Notes: generated from the sequence alone by a model not told the origin. A stretch of DNA of 48,524 nt from a candidate division TM6 bacterium GW2011_GWF2_37_49 (GCA_945861145.1 CAMATL010000006.1:1-48524), one strand, 5' to 3'. Counted from the first letter of the stretch, positions 31,737-40,290 are shown. Numbers and translations: made by a program.

Positions 31737-31748
31737 ATATAAATCAAA

Positions 31749-31907
31749 CGTGCACAAAGCTGCGGTTGTGGGCGATTTTCTGGGTGATCCATTCAAGGAT
31801 ACATCAGGACCATCTCTCAACATCTTGATCAAGCTTATGTCTATGATCTCGCTCTTGTTGGCGACACTCTAGACCTATTAATTTTCAAAAGCAGAAGAGG
31901 TTGGGAA
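31749..31907 (+). pseudogene. Truncated second copy of the hppA 3' end
   Basis: This stretch matches 27912-28070 over 159 bases with about a dozen differences. It encodes in frame [20 protein letters not shown] and onward to LLLATL and the same TAG stop (31870-31872). Only one amino acid differs (Phe for Thr in VGDFLGD); the other coding changes are silent. From 31815 to 31900 the two copies are identical, and the downstream terminator is also copied. It has no start of its own. It is a relic of a second hppA gene or a duplicated end of the first. Confidence 0.85.
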
Positions 31908-31933
31908 TTTTTTTCCCAACCTCTTCTGCTTTT
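31887..31933 (+). terminator. Terminator hairpin after the hppA relic
   Basis: A 21-pair stem (31887-31907 with 31913-31933) around five T. The outer bases are the same as in the hppA terminator, while the inner pairs changed together (CCGGG/CCCGG there, TTGGG/CCCAA here), so pairing was kept. It now lies just downstream of the RelBE-type pair. Confidence 0.8.
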
Positions 31934-31958
31934 TGATGATTACTTTTGTGCTGAGGGA

Positions 31959-31967
31959 TGGTACAAT
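31959..31967 (+). promoter_or_regulatory. Extended -10 promoter candidate for the lptA-like gene
   Basis: TGGTACAAT (31959-31967) is a TGn extension joined to TACAAT, an extended -10 form that needs little -35 contact. It lies about 40 bases before the lptA-like start and just after the preceding terminator. Confidence 0.35.
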
Positions 31968-32007
31968 TCGCCAACATCATTTTGGCCTAAAGAGAAGGAA
32001 TATTTGC

Positions 32008-32634
32008 ATGATGCGCTATAGTTTAGTTATTGTTGCAGCCCTATTGCAGGGCGTTGCTTTTTGTAAAGTTAATCCACTTGAAAAAATTTCAGTTAAAAGT
32101 GTGCGAGCGTATACAACCCCGCTCAAGCAAGATCCAGGTTTTTACCTCGTTCGCTACGAGCAAGACGTGCAGGTTGATTTGGCTGACAAGACGCATATGA
32201 CTGGAGAAGTGCTTGAAGTAGTAATTGCTCGCAAGGGTGCTACCACCAATAAAAAAGGCGCACAAAAAGAGACAGGGCAAAAGCTTGCAGCATCTGGGCA
32301 GTCGGTAAAATCAGTGATTTTAAGAGGTAATGTAAAAATTACTAGGACCAACCATACCGTGCATGCTGATAAGGCTGAGCTCTTGGTAGACAAAAAACAA
32401 TGCATTGCTCAGGGCAATGTGCATATCTCACAAAAAAGAGCATCTGCTGGCGATATCCCCGTCATGATCGACAGTGATAAAGCTGTGCTAGACTTGTCAT
32501 CTGAAAAATTATTACTGGTTGGTACGGAAAAAACACCAGTCAGCACCGTGTTTGAGCTACGAGCTGCACCTACCTTGGCCTTAGCGCCTACTCCTAAAAT
32601 TAATTCAACTTCTAAAGCAAAGAAAACTGCGTAA
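32008..32634 (+). CDS. LptA/OstA-like LPS-transport protein
   Basis: The 208-residue product has an N-terminal signal (MMRYSLVIVAALLQGVAF) and one OstA-type beta-jellyroll region (YLVRYEQDVQVDLADKTHMTGEVLEVVIARK, VILRGNVKITRTNHTVHADKAELLVDKKQCIAQGNVHIS). The pattern of paired G-N-V and A-D-K-A strands is the LptA signature. LptA bridges the periplasm carrying LPS from the inner to the outer membrane. ATG 32008 has AAGGAA seven bases upstream. A KGAQKETG insertion in the middle and a basic tail are unlike E. coli LptA. It is followed eight bases later by mutL. It could be another OstA-domain protein such as LptC. Confidence 0.75.
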   Translation: MMRYSLVIVAALLQGVAFCKVNPLEKISVKSVRAYTTPLKQDPGFYLVRYEQDVQVDLADKTHMTGEVLEVVIARKGATTNKKGAQKETGQKLAASGQSVKSVILRGNVKITRTNHTVHADKAELLVDKKQCIAQGNVHISQKRASAGDIPVMIDSDKAVLDLSSEKLLLVGTEKTPVSTVFELRAAPTLALAPTPKINSTSKAKKTA

Positions 32635-32641
32635 TTTTTTT

Positions 32642-34633
32642 ATGAGCAAAATAAAAATATTATCGCCTCATGAGGCTCAAAAAATAGCTGCTGGTGAAGT
32701 AGTCGAACGACCGGCGCATGTTCTCAAGGAGCTGCTTGAAAACGGTATTGATGCTGGAGCTTCGCTCATCAGTGTCTACATAGAAGATGCAGGCAAAACA
32801 TGCATACGCATAGTCGATGACGGCTGCGGCATGGGCTACGACGATATTAAATTAAGTGTGGCAGCTCACGCCACCAGCAAGATTACCACTGTTGAAGATT
32901 TAACGAGCGTTGTCACCTACGGCTTTCGCGGTGAAGCGCTTGCAAGCGTTGCTGCGGTGTCGCGGCTTACCATCACCTCACGCGATGAGGAATTGGAGCA
33001 TGCTTGGCAGATACGCTTTGAGCAGGGCGATGTGGCAAGCGAGCTGCGTGTAGCGGCTGAGCAGGGTACCGATATTGAAGTGCGTGATCTTTTTTATAAC
33101 ATCCCCGCCCGTAAAAAATTTTTGAAACAAGATGAAACTGAGTGGAATCAGCTGCAGCAATTGGTGCATGCCATCGCGCTTAGCCATCTGACTATAAGCT
33201 TTAAGCTGTATCACAATGATCGCTTGGTGCTCCAAGCACCAGCAGTGACGAGTCTTAAAGACCGCGCGGCTCAAATCTGGGGAGTGAGTACAGCGCAGCA
33301 ATTTTTAAATCTTGAATCATCAACTACGGGGCCCGTGCAGCTGAGTGGTGTGATAACTTCACATCAAGCTTGGCGGTATGGCAAACACCACATATTCTTT
33401 TTTGTTAATGGTCGCTGGGTAAAAGACGTTGAGCTGGTCAAATCGCTTTGCAAGGGTTACAACAATGTTTTACCGCCTGGTAAATTCCCTGCTGGCGTGA
33501 TTATGATTCAGCTTGATCCTTTGACGATTGACGTTAATGTGCATCCTAAAAAAGAAGAGGTGCGTTTCACCAAGCCGCAGGTCGTGACAAACACGGTGAC
33601 GCAAGCAGTACAGGCGACGCTGCGTGCACAGATGGCAACGACTGTTGCTACACGAGACTTTGGTGAGCCAGCTCCTGTACTTCGAGACAGGCCTACGGCC
33701 TTCCTCAGTACGAGCGGCGTAGAAGAACAAAATCAATTAGAGAAAGAGCTCTGGATCCTGAAACAAGTTCAGGATGACAACGAGTTGATTCAATCAGACA
33801 ATTTTGATTATAAAAATGTGGCATTAATGCCCGCTCATGCTGAGGAGGATCAAAGATCCGTCTCGAAGGACATGAGCGGGCAAGACCAACCCGTTACACG
33901 TATTGTGGTTGATTCACCAGACACAATGCCTGAGTGGCCAAAGCGTACAACCCCTTCAACCTTTACAAATTTAGGCAATGTATTTACGCAAGCGCAACCA
34001 GACGCAGAGCAGCAGCAAGTAATGCAAATGCCGACCCGAACGCCGGCAGCAGCCGTTTTTAGTGGTACGCTGATTGGGCAAGTATTGAATACCTATCTTA
34101 TTATCGATCGAGCCGATGGCCTTGTTCTTGTTGATCAGCATGCCGCACATGAGCGCATTTTGTATGAACGAATGAAAGATCGCATGGTAGCGCGCGAAGC
34201 ATCGCTGCTACTTTTCCCTCGCGTGCTTACGTTGGCGCCAGAAGAGCTTGTAGCGCTCGAACGGTTTGAAGATGTGCTAACTGATTTTGGCATAGCCTGT
34301 GATCGCATGGGTCAGAACGCGTTGGCAATCAAAGCTGTACCGCTTGGTGTCGCGCAAATTGATCTAGAGGATTTACTCCGGCAAGTGGCAGCTCTGGCGC
34401 TCGAGCACGGGCATGTTGAAGCTGAGGTAGTACAAAAACTCCTCTACGAGCACGTGCACAGCCATCTAGCATGCAAGCGTGCAGTTAAAGCCGGCGATGT
34501 ATTAACCGTTGATCAAATGAAAAAGCTTCTACAGGATCTTATGACTGTAGAAAAACCATTTATATGTATTCATGGCAGGCCTACATACTGGCAGCTTGAA
34601 AAGTCACAGCTGGAGAAGTTTTTTCGGCGATAG
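32642..34633 (+). CDS. mutL: DNA mismatch repair protein MutL with in-frame repeat insertions
   Basis: MutL links mismatch recognition by MutS to strand cleavage. The 663-residue product has the GHKL ATPase domain (KIAAGEVVERPAHVLKELLEN, DAGA, DDGCGM, YGFRGEAL), the FFVNGRWVKD and DVNVHPKKEEVRF transducer motifs, and a C-terminal domain with the endonuclease motif DQHAAHERILYE (Asp498). It also has ACKRAVKAGD and CIHGRP, so it is the nicking type. No Shine-Dalgarno lies before the ATG; the conserved N-terminus fixes the start. Between about residues 345 and 415, in the linker, three palindromic repeats are read as protein (33677-33880). The end overlaps the convergent dehydrogenase gene by 53 bases. 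Confidence 0.95.
   Translation: MSKIKILSPHEAQKIAAGEVVERPAHVLKELLENGIDAGASLISVYIEDAGKTCIRIVDDGCGMGYDDIKLSVAAHATSKITTVEDLTSVVTYGFRGEALASVAAVSRLTITSRDEELEHAWQIRFEQGDVASELRVAAEQGTDIEVRDLFYNIPARKKFLKQDETEWNQLQQLVHAIALSHLTISFKLYHNDRLVLQAPAVTSLKDRAAQIWGVSTAQQFLNLESSTTGPVQLSGVITSHQAWRYGKHHIFFFVNGRWVKDVELVKSLCKGYNNVLPPGKFPAGVIMIQLDPLTIDVNVHPKKEEVRFTKPQVVTNTVTQAVQATLRAQMATTVATRDFGEPAPVLRDRPTAFLSTSGVEEQNQLEKELWILKQVQDDNELIQSDNFDYKNVALMPAHAEEDQRSVSKDMSGQDQPVTRIVVDSPDTMPEWPKRTTPSTFTNLGNVFTQAQPDAEQQQVMQMPTRTPAAAVFSGTLIGQVLNTYLIIDRADGLVLVDQHAAHERILYERMKDRMVAREASLLLFPRVLTLAPEELVALERFEDVLTDFGIACDRMGQNALAIKAVPLGVAQIDLEDLLRQVAALALEHGHVEAEVVQKLLYEHVHSHLACKRAVKAGDVLTVDQMKKLLQDLMTVEKPFICIHGRPTYWQLEKSQLEKFFRR
33677..33717. 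repeat. Palindromic repeat inside mutL, copy 1
   Basis: GTACTTCGAGAC...CAGTACGAGCGG with an inner AGGCC-TAC-GGCCT hairpin. TTCGAGAC at the start and GAGCGG at the end match the batC copy 1 in the same order on the plus strand. It is translated within mutL as VLRDRPTAFLSTSG. Confidence 0.65.
33751..33778. repeat. Palindromic repeat inside mutL, second type
   Basis: CTGGATCCTGAAACAAGTTC followed by AGGATGAC forms a stem ATCCTGAA/TTCAGGAT around ACAAG. It shares the frame CTGGATCC-stem-CAAG-stem-GAYGAC with the right arm at 29606-29633. Six of the bases in the stem differ in a paired way, so the stem is conserved. It is read within mutL as LWILKQVQDDNE. Confidence 0.7.
33830..33880. repeat. Palindromic repeat inside mutL, copy 2
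   Basis: 51 bases with perfect 10-bp ends (CCCGCTCATG at 33830-33839, CATGAGCGGG at 33871-33880) and an inner hairpin GGATC-AAA-GATCC. It is read as PAHAEEDQRSVSKDMSG. The batC copy 1, in the same orientation relative to its gene, is read as SAHHKEACRGVSKDMSA, so the two proteins share a peptide by repeat insertion. Confidence 0.85.
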
Positions 34634-36821
34634 CTCTAAACTGCGGTTCCAGATCAAAATTGATATAGCCGCCACCAGCACGAGCAAGTGCGTCCGCATG
34701 CAAGCTTACCAACGTGGCAAAATAGATTCGTTCTAAATTTTCATGTAATGACTTGCCTGTTTTCACTGCTTGAAAAAATTCTGTGATCAATTCTTGGTGG
34801 CCCTTTTCTGGCTGCTTACTCTTAAGATCAAAATGTGATGGAAAATTGTAGCCGCGTAGATCTTTGTAATCATCCATAGCGATGCATTTACCATCGACAA
34901 AAACTTCCATAAATTCTTTGCCACGCTGTTCATGGCCGAGCGCTGAATAAATCAGTGTACATACTGATCCGTCGGTCATTTCAATTGATATGCTGACGTT
35001 GTCATTCATGCTGACATCGCTTGTTTTTGGTCTCAGGGCAGCAACGTGTAGTGTGCGGGGTTGAGCATTGGTAAGAAAGCAGAAAAGCTCAAAAATATGA
35101 CAAGCTTCACCAATAATTCGACCACGATGAATATCTGATTGGATCCAGTGATCAAGGGGAATGAATCCTGCGTTCATGCGGTATGAAATAAGTGCGGGAT
35201 TGGTGCGGACATCAAGGACCTGTTTAATTTTTTGCATGCAGGGTGCGTATGAGCGATTAAAATCTGCTGCGAATAGACTGTGCGTGTTTGCCTGTAAAAA
35301 AGTATAAATTTTATTGAGCTCTTCGAATGTGACGGCGATTGGCTTTTCAACCAAGACCGCCTTGCCTTGCTCAAGAAACGCTAACGCTTGCTCAGCATGA
35401 AAAGCGTGTGGCGATGCAATGACTGCAACGTTGATGTCTTCGTTGCATAGAAGCGTGCGATAATCATTGGTTGCTATTACCGTGTCATACATCCGTGCAA
35501 GATTTACTAACGTTGTAGGGTTAGGATCTATGACTGCGTGAATTTTAACGTTTGGTAGATTGCTAATGATTGGCAAAAGCTTTGTTTTGCAAAATCCACC
35601 GGCACCAATAACGGCAACGCGAACAACTTTTTTTACGGGCTTAAACGGCTTAACATCATTATTTTTTAGGCTATTTAAAACTTCTTCAAGCTTAGTAGTT
35701 TTTGTTGTTGAATGATAAGAAAATACTATACCCAGAGGGTTGCATTCTGCTAGATAGGTGTATGCCTGATCGGCGCTAGCGATATCAAATTCATGCGAAA
35801 TCAACGGATCGATATTGATCCGTCCTTGTTCAATTAATTCTGCAAAAAGTTGCATATTGCGTTGCTCTGTCCATCGCACATATGCATAGGGGTAATCGAT
35901 GCTACTTTGTTCATATGAGGCATCGTAACGGCCGGGGCCATACGAGCAAGAAATTAAAAGATCAATTTCTTTGCGATAAAATTCTTCACGATCAAAATTG
36001 AGCGCAACGTTGCCCACGAGAATGACCTTGCCCTTGCGGCGAGTGATATGCATAGCCTGATCAATCAGTTCGCCAGTAGCGCCACCAGCGGTGATGATGG
36101 TGGTATCAACACCATGATGCTCTGTTGCAAATAAAATTTCACGGGTAACGTTTACTTGACGATTGTCGTATACCTTATCCGCTTTACAGCGGCGTGCGAG
36201 TTCTAATTTTTGCTCACTGATATCGATGCCAAAAACTTCAGCACCTGAAAGCTTAGCAAGCTGCAGCGTGAGTTGCCCGATGAGCCCTAGGCCAATGATG
36301 GCCACTTTTTCACCAAGCTGAACGCCAGCTCGCCTGATGCCTTGCATAGCGATAGTACCAATGGTGCTAATGCTAGCTTGTTTCAAAAACTTATCGCTTG
36401 TTAATTTGACGAGTAGGTGCTGCGGGACGCTGACAATGTCTGCATGGTAAGCATACTCTGAGCCAGCGCAAGCAACAAAATCGCCTACGCAAATACCTTT
36501 AACATTTGCACCAACATGGAGTACCTGGCCGGTGCAAGCATACCCAACCGCGAGGACTTGTTTGCTTTTTTCTTTTATTAAAGCGACGGTGCCTTGTAGA
36601 CCATTTTGGCTAATACATTCTGCCAGCTTTGCTGAATGGGAACTCATGTTATTTACAAATTTTGCAGCCAATGATTGCTGCGAGGCTTTGACGGTGGCCA
36701 TCTCTGTACCGCTACTCACGAAAGAATAATGTACTTGGACGAGTACATTATTCGCGCTGATTTGTGGTGCTGGTACGTCAATAACGCGAGGTTTGCCTTT
36801 TTGAACAAACAATTGTTTCAC
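34581..36821 (-). CDS. Fused zinc-type dehydrogenase and Gfo/Idh/MocA oxidoreductase
   Basis: The 746-residue product has two enzyme parts. Residues 1-360 are a medium-chain alcohol-dehydrogenase-like domain (VIDVPAPQISANNVLVQVHYSFVSSGTEM, GDFVACAGSEYAYHADIV, VAIIGLGLIGQLTLQLAK), with the catalytic zinc ligands not obvious. Residues about 395-740 are a Gfo/Idh/MocA-type sugar oxidoreductase (VAVIGAGGFCKTKLLPIISNLP, AVIASPHAFHAEQALAFLEQGKAVLVEKPIAVT). Such bi-domain proteins occur in surface-polysaccharide clusters. GTG 36821 has GGAG six bases upstream. It follows wecC on the same strand, so it may work on the sugar nucleotide made there; that is inference. Confidence 0.85.
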   Translation of the reverse strand: MKQLFVQKGKPRVIDVPAPQISANNVLVQVHYSFVSSGTEMATVKASQQSLAAKFVNNMSSHSAKLAECISQNGLQGTVALIKEKSKQVLAVGYACTGQVLHVGANVKGICVGDFVACAGSEYAYHADIVSVPQHLLVKLTSDKFLKQASISTIGTIAMQGIRRAGVQLGEKVAIIGLGLIGQLTLQLAKLSGAEVFGIDISEQKLELARRCKADKVYDNRQVNVTREILFATEHHGVDTTIITAGGATGELIDQAMHITRRKGKVILVGNVALNFDREEFYRKEIDLLISCSYGPGRYDASYEQSSIDYPYAYVRWTEQRNMQLFAELIEQGRINIDPLISHEFDIASADQAYTYLAECNPLGIVFSYHSTTKTTKLEEVLNSLKNNDVKPFKPVKKVVRVAVIGAGGFCKTKLLPIISNLPNVKIHAVIDPNPTTLVNLARMYDTVIATNDYRTLLCNEDINVAVIASPHAFHAEQALAFLEQGKAVLVEKPIAVTFEELNKIYTFLQANTHSLFAADFNRSYAPCMQKIKQVLDVRTNPALISYRMNAGFIPLDHWIQSDIHRGRIIGEACHIFELFCFLTNAQPRTLHVAALRPKTSDVSMNDNVSISIEMTDGSVCTLIYSALGHEQRGKEFMEVFVDGKCIAMDDYKDLRGYNFPSHFDLKSKQPEKGHQELITEFFQAVKTGKSLHENLERIYFATLVSLHADALARAGGGYINFDLEPQFRAIAEKTSPAVTFQAASM

Positions 36822-36847
36822 TACTATCTCCTTAAAAAACTATCCCC

Positions 36848-38158
36848 TTAAAAATTGACCGTTTCATAAGGATTAAACGCTTTAAGAGCCCCTTTGAGCT
36901 TGTCTTTAGCTGTTTGTTTGGTGACTTCATGCATGAGACCACAGGTGTCAATCAAAATTTTGTTATCAAATAGTTGAGTTTGACCACTTTGAATAAATAA
37001 TTTGTGTTTGACGAGGATTACCAGGATATCTGCCTGCTCAAGACCGAAATTAAAATCTTGAATGTAAGGCAATCTAAGGCGCTCTAAGTCTTCGGTAGGA
37101 GCGCATGGGTCATAAACTAAAAGATTTATATGGTCTGTTTTTTTTGCTAACTCTAAAACTATTTTTAATGCGGGCGATTCGCGAAGATCATCAACGTCTG
37201 GCTTAAAGGTGACGCCAAGGGCGAGGATGGTTGGCATTTCATTTGAATTTTCTTTGAACTGCACAACCTGTTCCATAATTTTAGCCAAAACTTGTTGTGG
37301 TTTTTGGTCATTAATTTCGCGTGCCGCCTTGAGCAATCGAGTATCATTAGGAAAGGTTTCAACAAGAAACCAAGGGTCAACTGCTATGCAATGGCCGCCA
37401 ACGCCACACGTTGGTGATAAAATATTGACGCGTGGGTGGCGGTTGGCGAGCTCGATGACCTGGTAGGTATCTATACCTGCGGTAGAGCACATAGCGGCAA
37501 CCTGGTTTGCAAAAGCTAGTTGCACATCGCGAGAACTATTTTCTACCAACTTAACCATTTCTGCTGTTTTGTCTGTGGTTATGTGGATAAATCCGCGCAC
37601 AAAGCGATTATAAAAAGCCTTGGCAAGTTCGCAGGCTTTTTGGCTGCAACCGCCAACTACACGGTCATTTTCGACCAGCTCTTTAAAAATTTTTCCGGGT
37701 AGTACGCGTTCAGGGCAGTGTGCTGTGAAAAAATCAATCTCTGCTTGTAGTCCTGAAAGCTCTGCAATACGCTGAGAAACTTTTTCTGTAGTTCCGACTG
37801 GAACGGTTGATTCAAGTAAGACTAGATTGCCAGGCATAATGCGTTTGGCAATCTGATCGGCTGCGCTCATGACATATGAAAGATCAGCAGCATTATTTGA
37901 TTTAATTGGCGTGGGTACTGCGATGATAAAACAATCAGCGTAATGAAGTGAGGCCGAGATAAGTAAATTTTTATTCTTAAGAGCATTGGTGAGGCGAATA
38001 TTGATTTCTGGCTCGATGATGGTAGTATCGCCCATATTGAGGCGCTGTACTTTTTGTTCATCAATATCAAATCCGAAGACTTTGTAACCGCATTCTGCAG
38101 TGAGAATTGCAGTCGGTAATCCTATATATCCCAGCCCCAAAACAGCTATACGTTTCAT
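36848..38158 (-). CDS. wecC: UDP-N-acetyl-D-mannosamine dehydrogenase
   Basis: Oxidises UDP-ManNAc to UDP-ManNAcA using two NAD+. The 436-residue product has the N-terminal Rossmann motif VLGLGYIGLPTAI, PTPI, the ESTVPVGTT block, the CPERVLPG stretch and the active cysteine in CGVGGHCIAVDPWFL, followed by the UDP-binding C-terminal domain (LGVTFKPDVDDLRESP). GGAGAGAGGC precedes the ATG, 17 bases after the wecB stop. The adjacent wecB gene makes its substrate, so the assignment to UDP-ManNAc rather than UDP-glucose is supported by context. Confidence 0.93.
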   Translation of the reverse strand: MKRIAVLGLGYIGLPTAILTAECGYKVFGFDIDEQKVQRLNMGDTTIIEPEINIRLTNALKNKNLLISASLHYADCFIIAVPTPIKSNNAADLSYVMSAADQIAKRIMPGNLVLLESTVPVGTTEKVSQRIAELSGLQAEIDFFTAHCPERVLPGKIFKELVENDRVVGGCSQKACELAKAFYNRFVRGFIHITTDKTAEMVKLVENSSRDVQLAFANQVAAMCSTAGIDTYQVIELANRHPRVNILSPTCGVGGHCIAVDPWFLVETFPNDTRLLKAAREINDQKPQQVLAKIMEQVVQFKENSNEMPTILALGVTFKPDVDDLRESPALKIVLELAKKTDHINLLVYDPCAPTEDLERLRLPYIQDFNFGLEQADILVILVKHKLFIQSGQTQLFDNKILIDTCGLMHEVTKQTAKDKLKGALKAFNPYETVNF

Positions 38159-38175
38159 GCCTCTCTCCGACAGTT

Positions 38176-39366
38176 TTAAAGGTTCGTGTTTGTGTAGGGT
38201 TGCTGCTGCCGAACCGGCTTTTGCGTATTGCCGATTGCGTAGTGTTGTTCTGTTTGCAATGATTCGATGAAGCTTGCTATTTTTTTGCTCGCTTTTCCAT
38301 CTCCATAAATACTTGTTTGAGAAAAATGTTTTTTTTGTGCATGCGTTTTGCTCATAAATTTAATGATGGAGGTAGTTTCAGTTCCAGCAAGATGGGCTAT
38401 GCCTTCCCAGACGCCTTCTATACGCTCTGTTTTTTCGCGTAAGATTACTACTGGCTTTCCAAGGCTTATTGCTTCTTCTTGAATACCCCCTGAATCCGTT
38501 GCCACCCAATCGCATTCCATTAAGCAGTAGACTAGCTCTTTATAACTAAGCGGTTGAGTTAGATAAATATTTTGTGAGTTAGCTATACCTGTGTCTTTAA
38601 TAGCTCGTAAAACTTCGGGATTTGGATGATGAGGGTAAATAAACGCGAGCTCTGGTGTTGCTTGAGCAGTTTTTTGAGCTGCCTCGAAAATATTGTGTAA
38701 GCCGCCATTAAATGATTCTCGTCGATGTGCGGTAAGCAGGGCTATAGTTTTTTTCTCTGCTTTGAGTTTTTGAACAAGGCTTACAACGACTGGGTCAATG
38801 ACTAGGGTCCCGTCTTTTATTTTTGCGATGATCATATGTAGCGAATCAACTACTGTATTGCCCGTTAGAATAATGCTTTGACGAGCAACGCCTTCAGCTA
38901 AAAGATTGGCAACATTAAGGCTTGTTGGTGCAAAGTGATAGGTGCCTACCATACTGATAAAACGGCGATTCATCTCTTCAGGATAAGGAGCTTCAAGCGA
39001 TCCGGTACGCAAACCTGCTTCAATATGACCAACAGGAATTTTTTTATAAACTGCTGCTAATGTAGCTGCAAATGCTGTTGTGGTATCGCCTTGCACTAAA
39101 ACAAGCGTTGGCTGTACCTTATCCAGCACTTGTTTCATTTTATTCAAAGCACTGCTGGTAATATGAAAAAGGTCTTGGTTTTCTTGCATGATCTGTAGGT
39201 CAAAATCTGGCTTTATATTGAAAATATCAAGGACTTGATTGAGCATTTCAATATGCTGTGCGGTAGAACATAGGACGCTTTTTATGCCAGCAGCTTGCAA
39301 AGCAAGGTGTACCGGCAAGAGCTTAATTGCATCAGGTCGAGTGCCAATAACACTTAAGATTGTCAT
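38176..39366 (-). CDS. wecB: UDP-N-acetylglucosamine 2-epimerase (non-hydrolysing)
   Basis: Converts UDP-GlcNAc to UDP-ManNAc. The 396-residue product has the family start SVIGTRPDAIKLLPV, the VQGDTTTAFAATLAA motif, IEAGLRTGSLEAPYPEEMNR, LLTAHRRESF and TDSGGIQEEAISLGKPVVILREKTERIE, all typical of the non-hydrolysing enzyme. It lies upstream of wecC, so UDP-GlcNAc is turned to UDP-ManNAcA by this pair. The product may enter an LPS side chain, a capsule or a wall polymer. The C-terminal tail (KPVRQQQPYTNTNL) is not part of the usual fold. Confidence 0.93.
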   Translation of the reverse strand: MTILSVIGTRPDAIKLLPVHLALQAAGIKSVLCSTAQHIEMLNQVLDIFNIKPDFDLQIMQENQDLFHITSSALNKMKQVLDKVQPTLVLVQGDTTTAFAATLAAVYKKIPVGHIEAGLRTGSLEAPYPEEMNRRFISMVGTYHFAPTSLNVANLLAEGVARQSIILTGNTVVDSLHMIIAKIKDGTLVIDPVVVSLVQKLKAEKKTIALLTAHRRESFNGGLHNIFEAAQKTAQATPELAFIYPHHPNPEVLRAIKDTGIANSQNIYLTQPLSYKELVYCLMECDWVATDSGGIQEEAISLGKPVVILREKTERIEGVWEGIAHLAGTETTSIIKFMSKTHAQKKHFSQTSIYGDGKASKKIASFIESLQTEQHYAIGNTQKPVRQQQPYTNTNL

Positions 39367-39400
39367 GTAATCTACTCTCTATTTTCAGTATCTACTGAGA

Positions 39401-40213
39401 TCAGGGGAACAAGATATACGCCTTGGTTTTTATATCAGCTACAAAGTCTTTTACAAAAGGTTCGCGTCGTTCTTCTTTGAGATGATTCTTGATGTCGTTG
39501 TAGCGTGTGGTTAAAGCCTCGATGTGCCGCTTTTTGTGATCTTTGAGCATGATGTGTTGCAGTTTGCCATCTTTATTTATTGGTTTGGCGGTTGCTTGAC
39601 CAGGTTTAAGCTTGACTACCGCTTTACGGTAAACCGTATCAAGTTGGTCATGTGAAAACCAGCCAAAATCGCGCCAACGAATGGTGTCTTTTTTGTTCTT
39701 ATCGTTTTCAGCATTGGCAAGCATGATATGAAATGCTTCTTCTACGTAAACAGGATTTTTTTTATAATACTCTTCAATATCTTGTGCTGAAATGACTAAT
39801 TTATTGGTGATAAGTCTGCCAATCAAGTGCTCTGTTGAGTGAAAACGGTATAGTTGTGTGCGATATTGAGGCAATGTAAGACCAATTTCCTGGAGGCGTT
39901 CTCGTTCAAATTCCTCGTGAGTCATGCCCTTACCGCCAAATTCAATTTTTTCAGCATTAATTGCAGCTTCAAGGTCATTGGCAGATGGCGTGCACCCAAG
40001 CTCTTCAGCCTTTTGAACAACAATTTCATCAGTAATGAGCTCATCTAAAGAAAAAGGTTTGGCACTTTTTGTAATACGAGATTCTTCAAGATGAGATTTT
40101 AAAATATTTCTGCCGTTAACGCGGGCGATGATTTTATCGAGCACAATCTCTTTGCTATTCAGTGTGAGCGGTGAGAAAAAGAGTAATAAAGTATAAAAAT
40201 AGCGAATCTTCAC
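39401..40213 (-). CDS. SurA-like periplasmic chaperone
   Basis: The 270-residue product has a signal peptide (YFYTLLLFFSPLTLNSKE) and then the SurA N-terminal pattern VLDKIIARVNGRNILKSHLE, followed by LDELITDEIVVQKAEELG and the helical TLPQYRTQLYRF region. A parvulin-like part may follow (WRDFGWFSHDQLDTVYRKAVVKLKPGQ), but the full isomerase fold is short. SurA escorts outer-membrane proteins across the periplasm. GTG at 40213 has AGGAG five bases upstream. It lies 34 bases upstream of wecB, so it may share its message. Confidence 0.8.
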   Translation of the reverse strand: MKIRYFYTLLLFFSPLTLNSKEIVLDKIIARVNGRNILKSHLEESRITKSAKPFSLDELITDEIVVQKAEELGCTPSANDLEAAINAEKIEFGGKGMTHEEFERERLQEIGLTLPQYRTQLYRFHSTEHLIGRLITNKLVISAQDIEEYYKKNPVYVEEAFHIMLANAENDKNKKDTIRWRDFGWFSHDQLDTVYRKAVVKLKPGQATAKPINKDGKLQHIMLKDHKKRHIEALTTRYNDIKNHLKEERREPFVKDFVADIKTKAYILFP

Positions 40214-40224
40214 AACGTCTCCTT

Positions 40225-40261
40225 AAAAAAAATGGACGAGGGATTAAAGGCCTCGTCCATT
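40225..40261 (-). terminator. Rho-independent terminator after the lipidated chaperone gene
   Basis: AATGGACGAGG (40231-40241) pairs with CCTCGTCCATT (40251-40261) around a nine-base loop; on the minus strand a T-run follows (40230-40225). It lies 30 bases after the stop at 40291 and separates the two SurA-like genes. Confidence 0.8.
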
Positions 40262-40290
40262 AAATTATCTGTGCATTTTGAAGCGCTGAA

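Noticed and set aside
28103-31748. Reading the module as an active integrated element
   Set aside because: No integrase, transposase or relaxase gene is seen, and the bounding repeats can be explained by tandem hppA duplication; kept as a finding, not annotated as a mobile element.
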